A DNA stretch of 64,000 bases from an uncultured Propionibacteriaceae bacterium (GCA_945911015.1 CAMDZW010000012.1:18804-82803), one strand, 5' to 3'. Counted from the stretch's first letter, positions 46,775 to 56,084 are shown. The notes: generated from the sequence alone by a model not told the origin. A program made the numbers and translations.

Positions 46775-47374
46775 GTGAAGCGACTGCAAGACTTCCTCTT
46801 CGTCCGACACCGCCACAACTGGCTCATGCTGATCCGGTTCGGCCTGGTCGGCGGCTCCGGCGTGCTCGTGAACCTGTTCATCGTCTTCCTGTGCAACAAG
46901 ATCGGTCCGCACCCCGAGGAGATCGTCGCTCCGATCCCGCTCACCGAGTTCAGCGTCCGGCTCTACCACGTCTATTCGACCCTCGCCTTCCTGATCGCCA
47001 ACCTGTCGAACTTCCAGCTGAACCGGATCTGGACCTTCCGCAGCGGCAAACATGCCAAGTGGTGGGCCGAGTTCGGACCTTTCCTCGCGGTTGGGGCGAC
47101 CGCCCAGGTGATCGGGCTCGGCGTGCAGACCCTGTTGATGAACCCGACCTCGCCGATTGCGTTGGACCGGACGATCTTCGACGAATCAACCGGGCTGCGG
47201 ACCCCCTACTACTGGGCCGCGCTGATCTCGATCATGGTCACGGTGCCGTTGTCCTTCCTGATCAACAAGCTCTGGACCTTCCGAGCGGTACGGGGAATCG
47301 GCACCGACCCCGTGACCCAGGAGGCCGGCCCCGATGAGGCGCCGGCCGAACCTGCCGGTGAGATTGGACGCTGA
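46775..47374 (+). CDS. GtrA-family membrane protein
   Basis: A 199-residue protein starting VKRLQDFLFVRHRHNWLML. Four hydrophobic segments are visible: LIRFGLVGGSGVLVNLFIVFLC, STLAFLIANLSNFQLNRIWTF, FGPFLAVGATAQVIGLGVQTLL and YYWAALISIMVTVPLSFLINK. The repeated motif N(R/K)xWTF at the ends of TM2 and TM4 is the GtrA/DPMS-associated signature. Members help move or recognise polyprenyl-linked sugars. No sugar transferase adjoins it. Its stop overlaps the smc start as TGATG. Confidence 0.85.
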   Translation: MKRLQDFLFVRHRHNWLMLIRFGLVGGSGVLVNLFIVFLCNKIGPHPEEIVAPIPLTEFSVRLYHVYSTLAFLIANLSNFQLNRIWTFRSGKHAKWWAEFGPFLAVGATAQVIGLGVQTLLMNPTSPIALDRTIFDESTGLRTPYYWAALISIMVTVPLSFLINKLWTFRAVRGIGTDPVTQEAGPDEAPAEPAGEIGR

Positions 47375-50300
47375 TGTATCTCAAGAACCTGACCCTGCGC
47401 GGCTTCAAGTCCTTCGCCTCCTCGACCACTCTCGAATTTGAACCCGGCATCACCTGTGTCGTCGGCCCCAACGGATCGGGCAAGTCCAATGTCGTCGATG
47501 CCCTCAGCTGGGTGATGGGGGAGCAGGGGGCCAAGAGCCTGCGTGGCGGCAAGATGGAGGATGTCATCTTCGCCGGCACTTCCGGCCGCGCCCCCCTGGG
47601 GCGAGCCGAGGTCGTGCTCACCATCGACAACTCCGACGGAGCCCTGCCGATCGACTACTCCGAGGTGACGATCTCGCGGACCATGTTCCGCAACGGCGGC
47701 TCCGAGTATGCGATCAACGGCAACAATGCCCGGCTCCTCGACGTCCAGGATCTGCTCAGCGATTCCGGCATCGGTCGGGAGATGCACGTCATCGTCGGCC
47801 AGGGCCAACTCGACTCGATCCTGCAGGCCACCCCAGAAGGACGTCGAGGCTTCATCGAGGAGGCCGCCGGTGTCCTGAAACACCGCAAACGCAAGGAGAA
47901 GGCGGTTCGCAAACTCGAGGCCACTCAGGGCAACCTGAACCGGCTCGAGGACCTGATCGCCGAGATCCGCCGGCAACTCAAACCGCTGGGTCGCCAGGCC
48001 GAGGTGGCCCGCCGAGCAGTCACCATCCAGTCTGATGTCCGTGACGCCAAGGCGCGACTGCTGGCCGACGATCTGGTCCAGGCGCAGTTGTCGCTGGAGT
48101 CGGACCGTGCCGACGAGGAGGCACTGGCCCAGCGGCGCACCGAGGTCGAGGCAGCGCTCGCCGAGGTCGCCGATGCCGAGGCCACCGCTGAGGAGGCCGT
48201 ACGGGCATCGGGCCCGGCGCTGAGCCGCGCCCAGGAGACCTGGTATGCGCTGGCCGGACTGCGCGAGCGAGTCGCGACCACCGTCTCGATCGCGGCCGAA
48301 CGCGTCCGCAACGCTGCCGATGTCGGCCCCGAGGAACAGACCGGCCGCGATCCCGAGGAACTCGAGGCCGAGGCAGAGGAAGTCGCTGCGGAGGAGGCAC
48401 AGCTCGAGGCCGAGGTGGCCGCTGCGGACGAACGCCTCGCCGAGGCGACTGAACGCCGTACCCAGCTGGAAGAAGCCCATCAGAGCGAGGATCGGCGCCT
48501 GTCGGCGCTGCTGCGCGCCGCCGCCGACCGCCGTGAAGGGCTGGCCCGACTCGCCGGCCAGGTCAACAGTCTCCGCGCCCGTTCCGGGGCAGCCGAGGAG
48601 GAGATCGGGCGACTCACCGAGGCCCACACCGCTGCGTTGGAGAAGGCGGCCAAGGCTCAACGGGACTTCACTGCGCTGGAGAGCAGGGTCGCTGGGCTCG
48701 ACTCCGGCGAGGAAAGTCTCGACAGCGAGCACGAGGAAGCCTCCGAGGCGTTGTCCACGGTCGAGGCCGAACTGGCAGAGCTCACCACGACCGAACAGAC
48801 TGCGCGTGCGGACCGGGCCGCGCTGGCTGCTCGCCTCGAAGCACTCCAACTCGGCCTGGATCGCAAGGATGCGGGGGCAGCGCTACTGGCCGCCGATGAC
48901 CGGGTCGCCGGTCTGCTCGGCCAAGTGGCAGCGGTCCTGCAGGTCGAGACCGGCTACGAGACTGCGGTCTCCACCGCGCTCGGGTCGGCTGCGGAGGCGG
49001 TTGCCGTGGGAGGGGTGTCCGAGGCCGTCGCTGCCGTGGACTTCCTCAAGGCCGAGGACCTGGGCCGCGCCGGGATGCTGCTGGCCGGATCGGGTGAACG
49101 CGAGGAGCACACCGACTGGCCCGCTCTGCCCGACGGAGCCCGCTACGCCGCAGCCGTCGTGGACTGTCGTGAGGATCTGCGACCGGCCATCACCCGCCTG
49201 CTGCGCAAGGTCGCCGTGGTCGACGACCTGCCAGCTGCCCGTGCCCTGGTGGCCGACCTGCCCGATGTCAGCACCGTCACCCGCGACGGGGATGTGCTCA
49301 GCCGGTGGTTCGCTGCGGGTGGGTCGGGCAACAAGCAGAGTCTGATCGAGGTCCAGGCGGCCGTTGACGAAGCTGAGCGGGGGCTGGCCGAGGCTGACCA
49401 CACTGTCGAACGGCTCCAGTTCTCCCGTGTCGAGCTGCAGCGGCGTCATGCCGAGGCGACCAAGCGGGTCGAGGTCGCGCTGGCCCGTCTCCACGAGTCC
49501 GATGCCGAAATGGCGGCCATCGCCGAGGAGTTGGGCCACCTCAATGCGGTCGCGACCAATGCCCGCGACGAGGCCGAGCGGCTCGCCGCCCGGATCGAGA
49601 CCGCCGAACAGGCCCGCACCGATGACGCCACCGGGCTCGCCGAGCTCGAGGAACGGCTCGAGATGGCCAACGAGGAGGCCGAGGACGAACCGGACCCCGC
49701 AGTTCGCGACCAGCTGGCCGAAGAGGCCAGGCTGGCGCGCAGCATGGAGATGGAGACCCGGCTGGCCCTGCGGACGGTCGAGGAACGGGCCCGAGGACTC
49801 CAGGGTCGGGCCGACTCCCTGATCCGGGCTGCGGCCGCCGAACGTGAGGCACGCGCCCGCGCGGCAGCTCGACGTGAGCGACTGCTGGCCGAGGCACGTA
49901 CCGCTCGGCAGGTGGGTGCCGCTGCCCAGGTGCTGTTGGAACGGATCGACCGGTCATTGACCGTTGCAGCCCAGCAACGGGCCGAGGCCGAGGCGGAACG
50001 GACCGAGGTCGAGCGTGCTCTCGCCGAGATCCGGACCCGGTCCAAGGGTCTGGCCGAGGAACTGCAGAAGTTGGTCGACTCGGCCCATCGCGACGAGCTC
50101 GCTCGGGCCCAGCAACAGATGAGGGTCGATGCGATCGTCGAGAAGGCGATGGATGAACTCGGTCTGGAGGCCTCGGTGCTGGTCACCGAGTACGGTCCCG
50201 ACCAGCTGGTGCCGGTGTTGGCGATGCCTGACGGTTCCCCGGTGACCGACGAGGACGACAAGCCCGAGCCGGTCCCGTATGTACGCGACGAGCAGGCCAA

Positions 50301-50940
50301 GCGCCTGCGCCGGGCCGAGCGCAGTCTGAGAGAACTCGGCCGGGTCAACCCGCTCGCGCTCGAGGAGTTCGACGCAATGACCGAACGTCACTCGTTCCTG
50401 GCCGAGCAGTTGGAGGACCTGCGCAAGACCCGGGCCGATCTGGCCGGGATCATCGAAGAAGTGGATGCCCGAGTCGAACAGGTCTTCGCCGAGGCCTATG
50501 CCGATGTCGAGAAGGCCTTCGAACGGGTGTTCTCCCGGCTGTTCCCCGGGGGTGAAGGTCGCCTGGTCCTCACCGATCCGGGCCAGTGGCTCACCACCGG
50601 TGTCGATGTCGAGGCCCGCCCACCCGGCAAGAAGGTCAAGCGTCTCTCGCTGTTGTCCGGTGGCGAGCGTTCGCTCATCGCCGTCGCCTTCCTGGTCTCG
50701 CTGTTCATCGCCCGACCGAGCCCGTTCTACATCCTCGACGAGGTGGAGGCGGCCCTGGACGACACCAACCTTGGTCGGCTGCTCGAGCTCTATGAGGAAC
50801 TGCGGGAGAACTCGCAGCTGTTGGTCATCACCCATCAGAAGCGGACGATGGAGATCGCTGACTCGTTGTACGGCGTCACCATGAGAGGCGATGGCGTGTC
50901 GATGGTGATCAGCCAACGGTTGGACGACCGCGCCAGTTGA
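47374..50940 (+). CDS. smc: Chromosome segregation protein SMC
   Basis: An 1188-residue condensin ATPase. The N-terminal head MYLKNLTLRGFKSFASSTTLEF has Walker A GPNGSGKSNVVDALSWV near residue 31. Two long coiled coils flank a hinge around residues 505-650 (VAAVLQVETGYETAVSTALG). The C-terminal head has LLSGGERSLIAVAFLV near 1093 and Walker B FYILDEVEAALDDTN near 1117. The arms are rich in Ala, Glu and Arg as expected. Coupled by 1 nt to the GtrA gene. No scpA or scpB is in the window. Confidence 0.98.
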   Translation: MYLKNLTLRGFKSFASSTTLEFEPGITCVVGPNGSGKSNVVDALSWVMGEQGAKSLRGGKMEDVIFAGTSGRAPLGRAEVVLTIDNSDGALPIDYSEVTISRTMFRNGGSEYAINGNNARLLDVQDLLSDSGIGREMHVIVGQGQLDSILQATPEGRRGFIEEAAGVLKHRKRKEKAVRKLEATQGNLNRLEDLIAEIRRQLKPLGRQAEVARRAVTIQSDVRDAKARLLADDLVQAQLSLESDRADEEALAQRRTEVEAALAEVADAEATAEEAVRASGPALSRAQETWYALAGLRERVATTVSIAAERVRNAADVGPEEQTGRDPEELEAEAEEVAAEEAQLEAEVAAADERLAEATERRTQLEEAHQSEDRRLSALLRAAADRREGLARLAGQVNSLRARSGAAEEEIGRLTEAHTAALEKAAKAQRDFTALESRVAGLDSGEESLDSEHEEASEALSTVEAELAELTTTEQTARADRAALAARLEALQLGLDRKDAGAALLAADDRVAGLLGQVAAVLQVETGYETAVSTALGSAAEAVAVGGVSEAVAAVDFLKAEDLGRAGMLLAGSGEREEHTDWPALPDGARYAAAVVDCREDLRPAITRLLRKVAVVDDLPAARALVADLPDVSTVTRDGDVLSRWFAAGGSGNKQSLIEVQAAVDEAERGLAEADHTVERLQFSRVELQRRHAEATKRVEVALARLHESDAEMAAIAEELGHLNAVATNARDEAERLAARIETAEQARTDDATGLAELEERLEMANEEAEDEPDPAVRDQLAEEARLARSMEMETRLALRTVEERARGLQGRADSLIRAAAAEREARARAAARRERLLAEARTARQVGAAAQVLLERIDRSLTVAAQQRAEAEAERTEVERALAEIRTRSKGLAEELQKLVDSAHRDELARAQQQMRVDAIVEKAMDELGLEASVLVTEYGPDQLVPVLAMPDGSPVTDEDDKPEPVPYVRDEQAKRLRRAERSLRELGRVNPLALEEFDAMTERHSFLAEQLEDLRKTRADLAGIIEEVDARVEQVFAEAYADVEKAFERVFSRLFPGGEGRLVLTDPGQWLTTGVDVEARPPGKKVKRLSLLSGGERSLIAVAFLVSLFIARPSPFYILDEVEAALDDTNLGRLLELYEELRENSQLLVITHQKRTMEIADSLYGVTMRGDGVSMVISQRLDDRAS

Positions 50941-50950
50941 CCTGTGCAGT

Positions 50951-50980
50951 GTGACCAAGATCCCATTGCATTGTGGTCAC
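50951..50980. promoter_or_regulatory. GTGACCA / TGGTCAC inverted repeat downstream of smc
   Basis: Perfect 7-bp arms 16 bp apart, 10 bp after smc. The site lies upstream of a TTGACC hexamer (50991-50996) and of the small membrane protein, so an operator is possible. The -10 match is weak. Confidence 0.35.
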
Positions 50981-51106
50981 GTAAGTTGGGTTGACCGGTT
51001 GGGCCCGGCACTCTGGTCAGAGTGACAACGGTGTGACTCATCCCGTTGGCCGTGGTGAGTTCACTTCCCGTCCGTTCGTTCTCAGGGAAAGGCTCGACCA
51101 ACTCTC

Positions 51107-51292
51107 ATGTTGATGGCCACAATTGCCATGTTTCTCATCCTCGGTGTCGCTGCCGTGGTGATGTTGATCGTCCTGCCGAGCACCGAGGGACAGGGCCGGA
51201 CCCGAACGCGCATGGCGCGCGCAGCCCAGCACCTCAATGGTGAGGTCGAGGTCCCGCACCGACTCGAGCGGCTCGTCCATCGGGATCGCTGA
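51107..51292 (+). CDS. Small single-pass membrane protein
   Basis: A 61-residue frame: MLMATIAMFLILGVAAVVML is a single membrane helix at the N-terminus, followed by a basic tail (RTRTRMARAAQHLNGE) that would be cytosolic. Codon use is in line with genes nearby. The start lacks a good ribosome site, and the TTGACC at 50991 is the only promoter hint. I do not recognise a family. It lies between smc and ftsY, where short unannotated membrane proteins are common. It might be spurious. Confidence 0.5.
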   Translation: MLMATIAMFLILGVAAVVMLIVLPSTEGQGRTRTRMARAAQHLNGEVEVPHRLERLVHRDR

Positions 51293-51402
51293 CCCCGAGT
51301 CGACGCAACCCACCTCCTGCTGGGAGACTTTGCCTGTTCCGGCACGGTCGTACGAGAGGAGGCGGGGACTGCTGACCTGAGGGTCGACGTTCCCGACACC
51401 AC

Positions 51403-52629
51403 ATGGACAACACCATCCTTTTCCTGGTCATCGCTGCAGCGGTTGCGCTGGTGGCGATGGGGATCGGCGCGCTTTCACTGCGGCGCCGTGGGCAGCTGCC
51501 ACCGTCGGAGAGGCCGGCCGAGCTCACCGAGACTGTCGACGAGGACAGGGACACCGGGGACAGGGACACTGGGGACAGGGACACCGCGGACAGGGCGGCC
51601 CTTGCCGAGGCGGACAAGGATGACCTCGAGCCGGTCGAGGTCCCCACGGCGGTCGCACCCGAGCCGGAACCGGATGCAGCGCCGGCGGTCGAGCTGGAGG
51701 AGCCTGAGCCGACCGAATCCCGTCTGGTCCGGCTGCGGCGTCGCCTCGCCGGGCAGAAGAACGCGCTGAGCCGCGGTCTGCTCGCCCTGCTCTCGGCCGA
51801 CAAGATCGACGACGACACCTGGGAGGACTTCGAGACCACCCTCCTCACCGCCGACCTCGGCGTCGGTCCGACCACCGAACTGGTCGAGGCCCTGCGCACC
51901 AAGCTCCGGGTCGAGGGTGTGGCTGGCAGCGACAAGGCTCGAGAGATCCTGCGCGCGGAGCTGATCAAGCTCGTCGACCCGAGCCTGGACCGCAGCCTCG
52001 CCACCAACGCCTCGGCCGAACATCCGGCCGTGGTCATGGTCGTGGGCGTCAATGGCACGGGCAAGACCACCACTGTCGGCAAGCTCGCCCGTGTTCTGGT
52101 GGCCGAGGACAAGGACGTCGTCCTCGGTGCCGCGGACACCTTCCGCGCTGCAGCCGCCGAACAGCTCGCCACCTGGGGTGACCGGGTCGGTGTCCCCACC
52201 GTCCGCGGTGAGGAAGGTGCTGATCCGGCCAGCGTCGCCTTCGAGGCCGTCAAGGCCGGTGACGACGGCGAGGTCGACGTGGTCGTGGTCGACACCGCAG
52301 GACGACTCCACACCAAGACCGGACTGATGGACGAGCTCGGCAAGGTGAAGCGGGTCATCGAGAAGGTGGCCCCGGTCACCGAGGTACTGCTGGTCATCGA
52401 CGCCACCACGGGACAGAACGGCCTCACCCAGGCCCGGATCTTTGCCGAGGTCGTCGACGTCACCGGCATCGTGCTGACCAAGCTCGATGGTTCGGCCAAG
52501 GGCGGCATCGTGGTCCAGGTCCAGCGCGAACTGGGAGTCCCGGTCAAGTTGGTGGGGCTCGGCGAGGGCGCCGATGACCTGGCCCCGTTCGAGGCCGAGG
52601 GCTTCGTCGACGCCCTACTGGCCGACTGA
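51403..52629 (+). CDS. ftsY: Signal recognition particle receptor FtsY
   Basis: A 408-residue SRP receptor GTPase. The N-terminal membrane helix (ILFLVIAAAVALVAMGIGALSL) is followed by a 90-residue acidic linker with DRDTG repeats. The NG domain begins near residue 115: GVNGTGKTTTVGKLARVL near 216, ADTFRAAAAEQLATWG near 245, DTAGRLHTKTGLMDELGK near 297 and TKLDGSAKGG near 360. With Ffh (59947) it targets membrane proteins. The next gene in the window, leftward, is unrelated. Confidence 0.97.
   Translation: MDNTILFLVIAAAVALVAMGIGALSLRRRGQLPPSERPAELTETVDEDRDTGDRDTGDRDTADRAALAEADKDDLEPVEVPTAVAPEPEPDAAPAVELEEPEPTESRLVRLRRRLAGQKNALSRGLLALLSADKIDDDTWEDFETTLLTADLGVGPTTELVEALRTKLRVEGVAGSDKAREILRAELIKLVDPSLDRSLATNASAEHPAVVMVVGVNGTGKTTTVGKLARVLVAEDKDVVLGAADTFRAAAAEQLATWGDRVGVPTVRGEEGADPASVAFEAVKAGDDGEVDVVVVDTAGRLHTKTGLMDELGKVKRVIEKVAPVTEVLLVIDATTGQNGLTQARIFAEVVDVTGIVLTKLDGSAKGGIVVQVQRELGVPVKLVGLGEGADDLAPFEAEGFVDALLAD
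51544..51588 (+). repeat. Three tandem 15-bp repeats inside ftsY
   Basis: GACAGGGACACCGGG at 51544, 51559 (one change) and 51574 (one change), in frame, coding for repeated DRDTG/DRDTA in the acidic linker. The reading frame is kept whatever the copy number. Confidence 0.85.
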
Positions 52630-52645
52630 CCGTCCCGCCGACGGT

Positions 52646-54286
52646 CTACGCCCGGATCCGGCGGATCCGGGCCTCGCGCAGCATCGCCCAACTGTCCGCC
52701 CCGTCCCGGGTCTCCACGCCGACCTCGACCGGGTTCGCGGTGGCCCCGATCGTCACCTCCAGCCGTACGGTGGAGAGGCCGGTCCGGGCCGCTGCCGCGG
52801 CCAGGGTCCGATCGCCCAGCCTGGCCGTCACCTGGACATCTGAGCCCGCGACCAGCTCCAGGCTGAACTCATAGGTGGCTGCGCTGCCGTCACGGGCCGG
52901 TTTGAGGCCGATGCCCTGGAACAACCGGGCAGGGCCGTCGATCCCGGACAACCATCCGCTCGGACCCCAGGGGAGTGGAGCGAAGAACCGGTCCCGGGCC
53001 GCCTGCTGCAGGTGATGGCCCTGTTGTTGGGGGTCGCCCTGTTGTTGGGGGTTGATGGGCAGGTCGTCCAGAACGTACGGTGTGGCCAGTCCGGTCCGCC
53101 CGACCCGGGACCAGTGGGACAGTCCACCCAGCTCGAAGTCTCCGTTGGGCAGCGCGGAGTCGAGGGTGTCGGGATCGTGCTCGGTGCCGGGCCAGCTCAG
53201 CAGTCCCAGGTCGTTGTGGAAGTTGGTGATCCGGGTCAGTCGAGCGATCTCAGTGTGCGCTGCGGCACCGGTCGGGAACCCGGTGGCGACGTAGGTGTTG
53301 TCACCGATGGTGATGTCGCGCAGCGGCACGTGGTTGTCGTAGTCACCGGCATTGTCCTGCCAGTCGGCGCGGCTGGTGAACGGTCCGCGGGCGGTCGGAT
53401 CGTCGGTCCAGGACGAGACCGGCAACAGGGCTTCGAGATGGTTGCCGGTCACCAGCACCTGGGAGATCTCGATCAGGGAGTGGTCGGGAGCCTTGGCCCC
53501 CCACGGGATGAACGCAAACCCGCGGGTCCGCGACTTCACGTGGTTGTCGCGCACGGTGATCCTGGTGGACGGCATCGGCCAGCGCATCGAGTACCACTGG
53601 ATGTCGGGCCGGAAGACCGGCGAGGCGTACTCCGTACGGACGTAGATGCCGTCGTCGTCGACGTCCAGAGTGTTGTCGACGACGGTGATGTCCTGGGAGT
53701 TGAGGATGCAGACTCCGTCGGAGTTGCGATACCGCGAGGTGATGTCGAGGCCCCGCACTGTGCCACGCCGGGAGCTGTAGAGCATCACATTCCAGGAGTG
53801 GGAGTCGCGGATGCCGAGGCCGGAGATCTCGAAGTCATCGACCCGATGGAAGGCGATCGGCGCGACATTGATGACCTCCTCGTCGGGACCGCCCATCAAC
53901 TGGATCTCCCCGGCACCGGTGACGGTGACCCTGCTGACCTGACCGGCATGGATCAGGGGCAGGTTCTCCCGGGAGGCCAGGTGGTAGGGCAGGACGCTGC
54001 CGCCGGGCAGGTCATGACCGCGCGCGGGATCGTAGCCGTAGGTGCCAGGATCGTCGGACTGCACCAGCACCCCGTCGATCACCAAGGTGGTGTCGCCGTG
54101 GATCCGCAGATGGCCCACCCGGAATCGGCGGCCGGCGGGCAGGACCACCGTCAGCCCGGGGCGATCCAGAGCCTGGTCGAGGGCGTCCTGGATGGTGCGC
54201 TGGTCGTCGGCGACACCGTCCCCTGTCGCGCCCCACGGGGTGGTGGTGACGTCAATGACATGGGTTGGGCGGGTGGTGGCGGTCAC
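52646..54286 (-). CDS. Right-handed beta-helix (pectate-lyase-3/GH28-like) protein
   Basis: A 546-residue protein from a GTG with AGGAG 6 nt upstream. The N-terminal motif TPWGATGDGVADDQRTIQDAL is the pectate_lyase_3 opener. The beta-helix repeats include LRIHGDTTLVIDGVLVQSDD, DFEISGLGIRDSHSWNVMLY, GVCILNSQDITVVDNTLDVDDDG and IRVTVRDNHVKSRTRG-type rungs. A C-terminal beta-sandwich of about 160 residues follows. No signal peptide is visible, so a cytosolic glycosidase or lyase, or an unclear export route, is implied. It is divergent from the sugar-binding lipoprotein gene and shares its operator region. The enzyme class is not certain. Confidence 0.75.
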   Translation of the reverse strand: MTATTRPTHVIDVTTTPWGATGDGVADDQRTIQDALDQALDRPGLTVVLPAGRRFRVGHLRIHGDTTLVIDGVLVQSDDPGTYGYDPARGHDLPGGSVLPYHLASRENLPLIHAGQVSRVTVTGAGEIQLMGGPDEEVINVAPIAFHRVDDFEISGLGIRDSHSWNVMLYSSRRGTVRGLDITSRYRNSDGVCILNSQDITVVDNTLDVDDDGIYVRTEYASPVFRPDIQWYSMRWPMPSTRITVRDNHVKSRTRGFAFIPWGAKAPDHSLIEISQVLVTGNHLEALLPVSSWTDDPTARGPFTSRADWQDNAGDYDNHVPLRDITIGDNTYVATGFPTGAAAHTEIARLTRITNFHNDLGLLSWPGTEHDPDTLDSALPNGDFELGGLSHWSRVGRTGLATPYVLDDLPINPQQQGDPQQQGHHLQQAARDRFFAPLPWGPSGWLSGIDGPARLFQGIGLKPARDGSAATYEFSLELVAGSDVQVTARLGDRTLAAAAARTGLSTVRLEVTIGATANPVEVGVETRDGADSWAMLREARIRRIRA

Positions 54287-54312
54287 GCGATGCTCCTGTG
54301 CTCGGCGGTGTG

Positions 54313-54326
54313 TCACAATGTTGTGA
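54313..54326. promoter_or_regulatory. TCACAATGTTGTGA palindrome
   Basis: Perfect 6-bp arms around TG, between the beta-helix gene and the lipoprotein gene. The half TCACAATG recurs in direct orientation at 54339-54346. On the minus strand a TATGAT -10 (54332-54327) precedes it, so binding here would block transcription of the beta-helix gene. Confidence 0.5.
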
Positions 54327-54332
54327 ATCATA

Positions 54333-54361
54333 TTGACATCACAATGGAGCAGCTGTCATCT
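54333..54361 (+). promoter_or_regulatory. Lipoprotein-gene promoter with embedded repressor site
   Basis: -35 TTGACA (54333-54338), 17-bp spacer, -10 TCATCT (54356-54361). The spacer and the end of the -35 hold CATCACAATGGAGCA (54337-54351). Its reverse complement matches a site before the DUF4838 gene (57272-57286) at 14 of 15 positions. Confidence 0.6.
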
Positions 54362-54411
54362 TCGTGTCCAGGGGCGCGATCGCGCCGACACCAACGACCC
54401 AGGAGAACACC

Positions 54412-56052
54412 ATGAATGAGTGGCTCACACAGCCGGTGACACGACGGCTTGTGCTCGCCGGTACGGCAGGGGTCGGGCTTGCTGCCGTGGCCGGATGCAG
54501 CACCGACCCGGGGACCGACCCATCGGGCCCCTCCAGCGGTGGGCCCAGTGACGCCGCCTCCGGGCCGGCTCTGCCGACCTACCAGGAGGCCGCCGGCGCG
54601 CCGAAGCCGGATCTGGCGGGGTCATCAGATCTGATGGCGACCTATCTGGAGTTCCCGACCGAGCATCCGGTGAGTGTGGACGGCCCGGCGCTGCCGACAG
54701 GTACGAAGATCTCGGTCTACGGCACCCAGGCCGCACCGGTGGTGCCCATGGGATCCAACCGGCTCTGGCAGGCCGTCGCCGAGGACATGGGCGGCGTCGA
54801 CCTCGAATTCACCGTGGCGCCCAGCGCATCGGAGCACCTGCAGAAGTTGCAGACCATGTTGGCCGGCAATGACCTGCCCGACATCGTCCAGCTGGCCGAG
54901 ATCTCCCGCCTGCCCAATGCCCTGGAGAGCAGGTTCGCCGATCTGAGCGAGCACCTGTGCGGCGATGCCATCCTCGACTACCCGAACCTGGCTGCGATCC
55001 CGACCTGGGCGTGGGAGTCCAGCTTCTACAACGGCAAGCTCTATACGATCCCGGTCACGCGCGGAAAGCTCAATGCCATCCCGATCGTCCGGGCCGATCT
55101 CTTCGACGCGGTCGGTGCGCCGGAGTTGTCCAATGGTGAGGACTTCCGAGCGCTGTTTCGTGATCTCACCAGTGCCAAGGACAACCAGTGGGCCACCGGC
55201 CAACGCCCCTCGGTGTGGGCCAATGTGGTCGCGGCAATGATGGGCGCGCCGAACCAGTGGGGAGTGGACGGCTCGGGCGTCTTCACTCACCTGTGGGAGA
55301 CCGACGAGTTCGCCGCCGCCATGGAAGAGGTGCGGGGGATGTTCGTCGACGACAAGGTGTTCCACCCCGATGCTGCCTCCGGCCCCGATCCCCAGGCTGG
55401 CTTCGCCGCCGGCACCATGGTCCTCGAATTCGCCAGCTATGCCGTGTGGTCCTTCCTGCTACGCAGCTTTGCCGAGGTCACACCGGGGTCGTTCACCCTG
55501 CCGGCCTGGGACGGAGGCGGTGCGGCACCGCACTTCGTGGCGACCAAGCCGTTCCAGTTCTCCGGCCTGGCCAAGGCCGATCCTGACCGGATTGCTCAGG
55601 TCCTGCGGGCCGTGGACTACTGGGCCGCACCATTCGGCAGCTCGGAGAACACACTGCGGGTGTACGGCATCGAAGGCGACCACTACAACCTCGAGGACGG
55701 CACTCCGGTGACCAGCACCGACGGGCAGGCCCAGGCTCCGTCGCCGGTGAGCACCGTGGTCAGCGGGGCACCCACGATCTATCTGCCGGGTCAGCCCGAA
55801 GCAGCCCAACAGCTGTATGAGATCCAGGAGACTGTCGTGCCACAGGGCGTGGTTGACGCCTCGGTCGGGTTGTTCTCCGAGTCCCGGATCTCGGACGGGC
55901 CAGCGATTGACCGTGAGGTGGCTGACCAGATCGAGGGCATCACGACCGGCCGGGTCCCAATGTCGCAGTGGGCCGAGACCTTGGATCGTTGGCGCAGCCA
56001 GGGTGGCGACAAGATCCGTGAGGAATACCAGCAGGCCCACGCCGCTCGTTGA
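54412..56052 (+). CDS. LplA/YtcQ-type extracellular sugar-binding lipoprotein (ABC transporter)
   Basis: A 546-residue solute-binding protein. RRLVLAG at residues 11-17 followed by a lipobox ending AVAGC (Cys 29) shows a Tat-type lipoprotein anchored outside the membrane; residues 30-50 are a Ser/Gly/Pro linker. LQKLQTMLAGNDLPDIVQL near 145 and FSGLAKADPDRIAQVLRAVDYWAAPFGS near 385 resemble the LplA/YtcQ group that binds oligosaccharides. ATG start with AGGAGAA upstream. No permease (LplB/YtcP type) or ATPase gene lies in the window, which is unusual. Likely repressed by the adjacent GntR/LacI protein. Confidence 0.85.
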   Translation: MNEWLTQPVTRRLVLAGTAGVGLAAVAGCSTDPGTDPSGPSSGGPSDAASGPALPTYQEAAGAPKPDLAGSSDLMATYLEFPTEHPVSVDGPALPTGTKISVYGTQAAPVVPMGSNRLWQAVAEDMGGVDLEFTVAPSASEHLQKLQTMLAGNDLPDIVQLAEISRLPNALESRFADLSEHLCGDAILDYPNLAAIPTWAWESSFYNGKLYTIPVTRGKLNAIPIVRADLFDAVGAPELSNGEDFRALFRDLTSAKDNQWATGQRPSVWANVVAAMMGAPNQWGVDGSGVFTHLWETDEFAAAMEEVRGMFVDDKVFHPDAASGPDPQAGFAAGTMVLEFASYAVWSFLLRSFAEVTPGSFTLPAWDGGGAAPHFVATKPFQFSGLAKADPDRIAQVLRAVDYWAAPFGSSENTLRVYGIEGDHYNLEDGTPVTSTDGQAQAPSPVSTVVSGAPTIYLPGQPEAAQQLYEIQETVVPQGVVDASVGLFSESRISDGPAIDREVADQIEGITTGRVPMSQWAETLDRWRSQGGDKIREEYQQAHAAR

Positions 56053-56084
56053 TCCGCTTCGCCGTGCTCAGGTGCGCGGACTGC

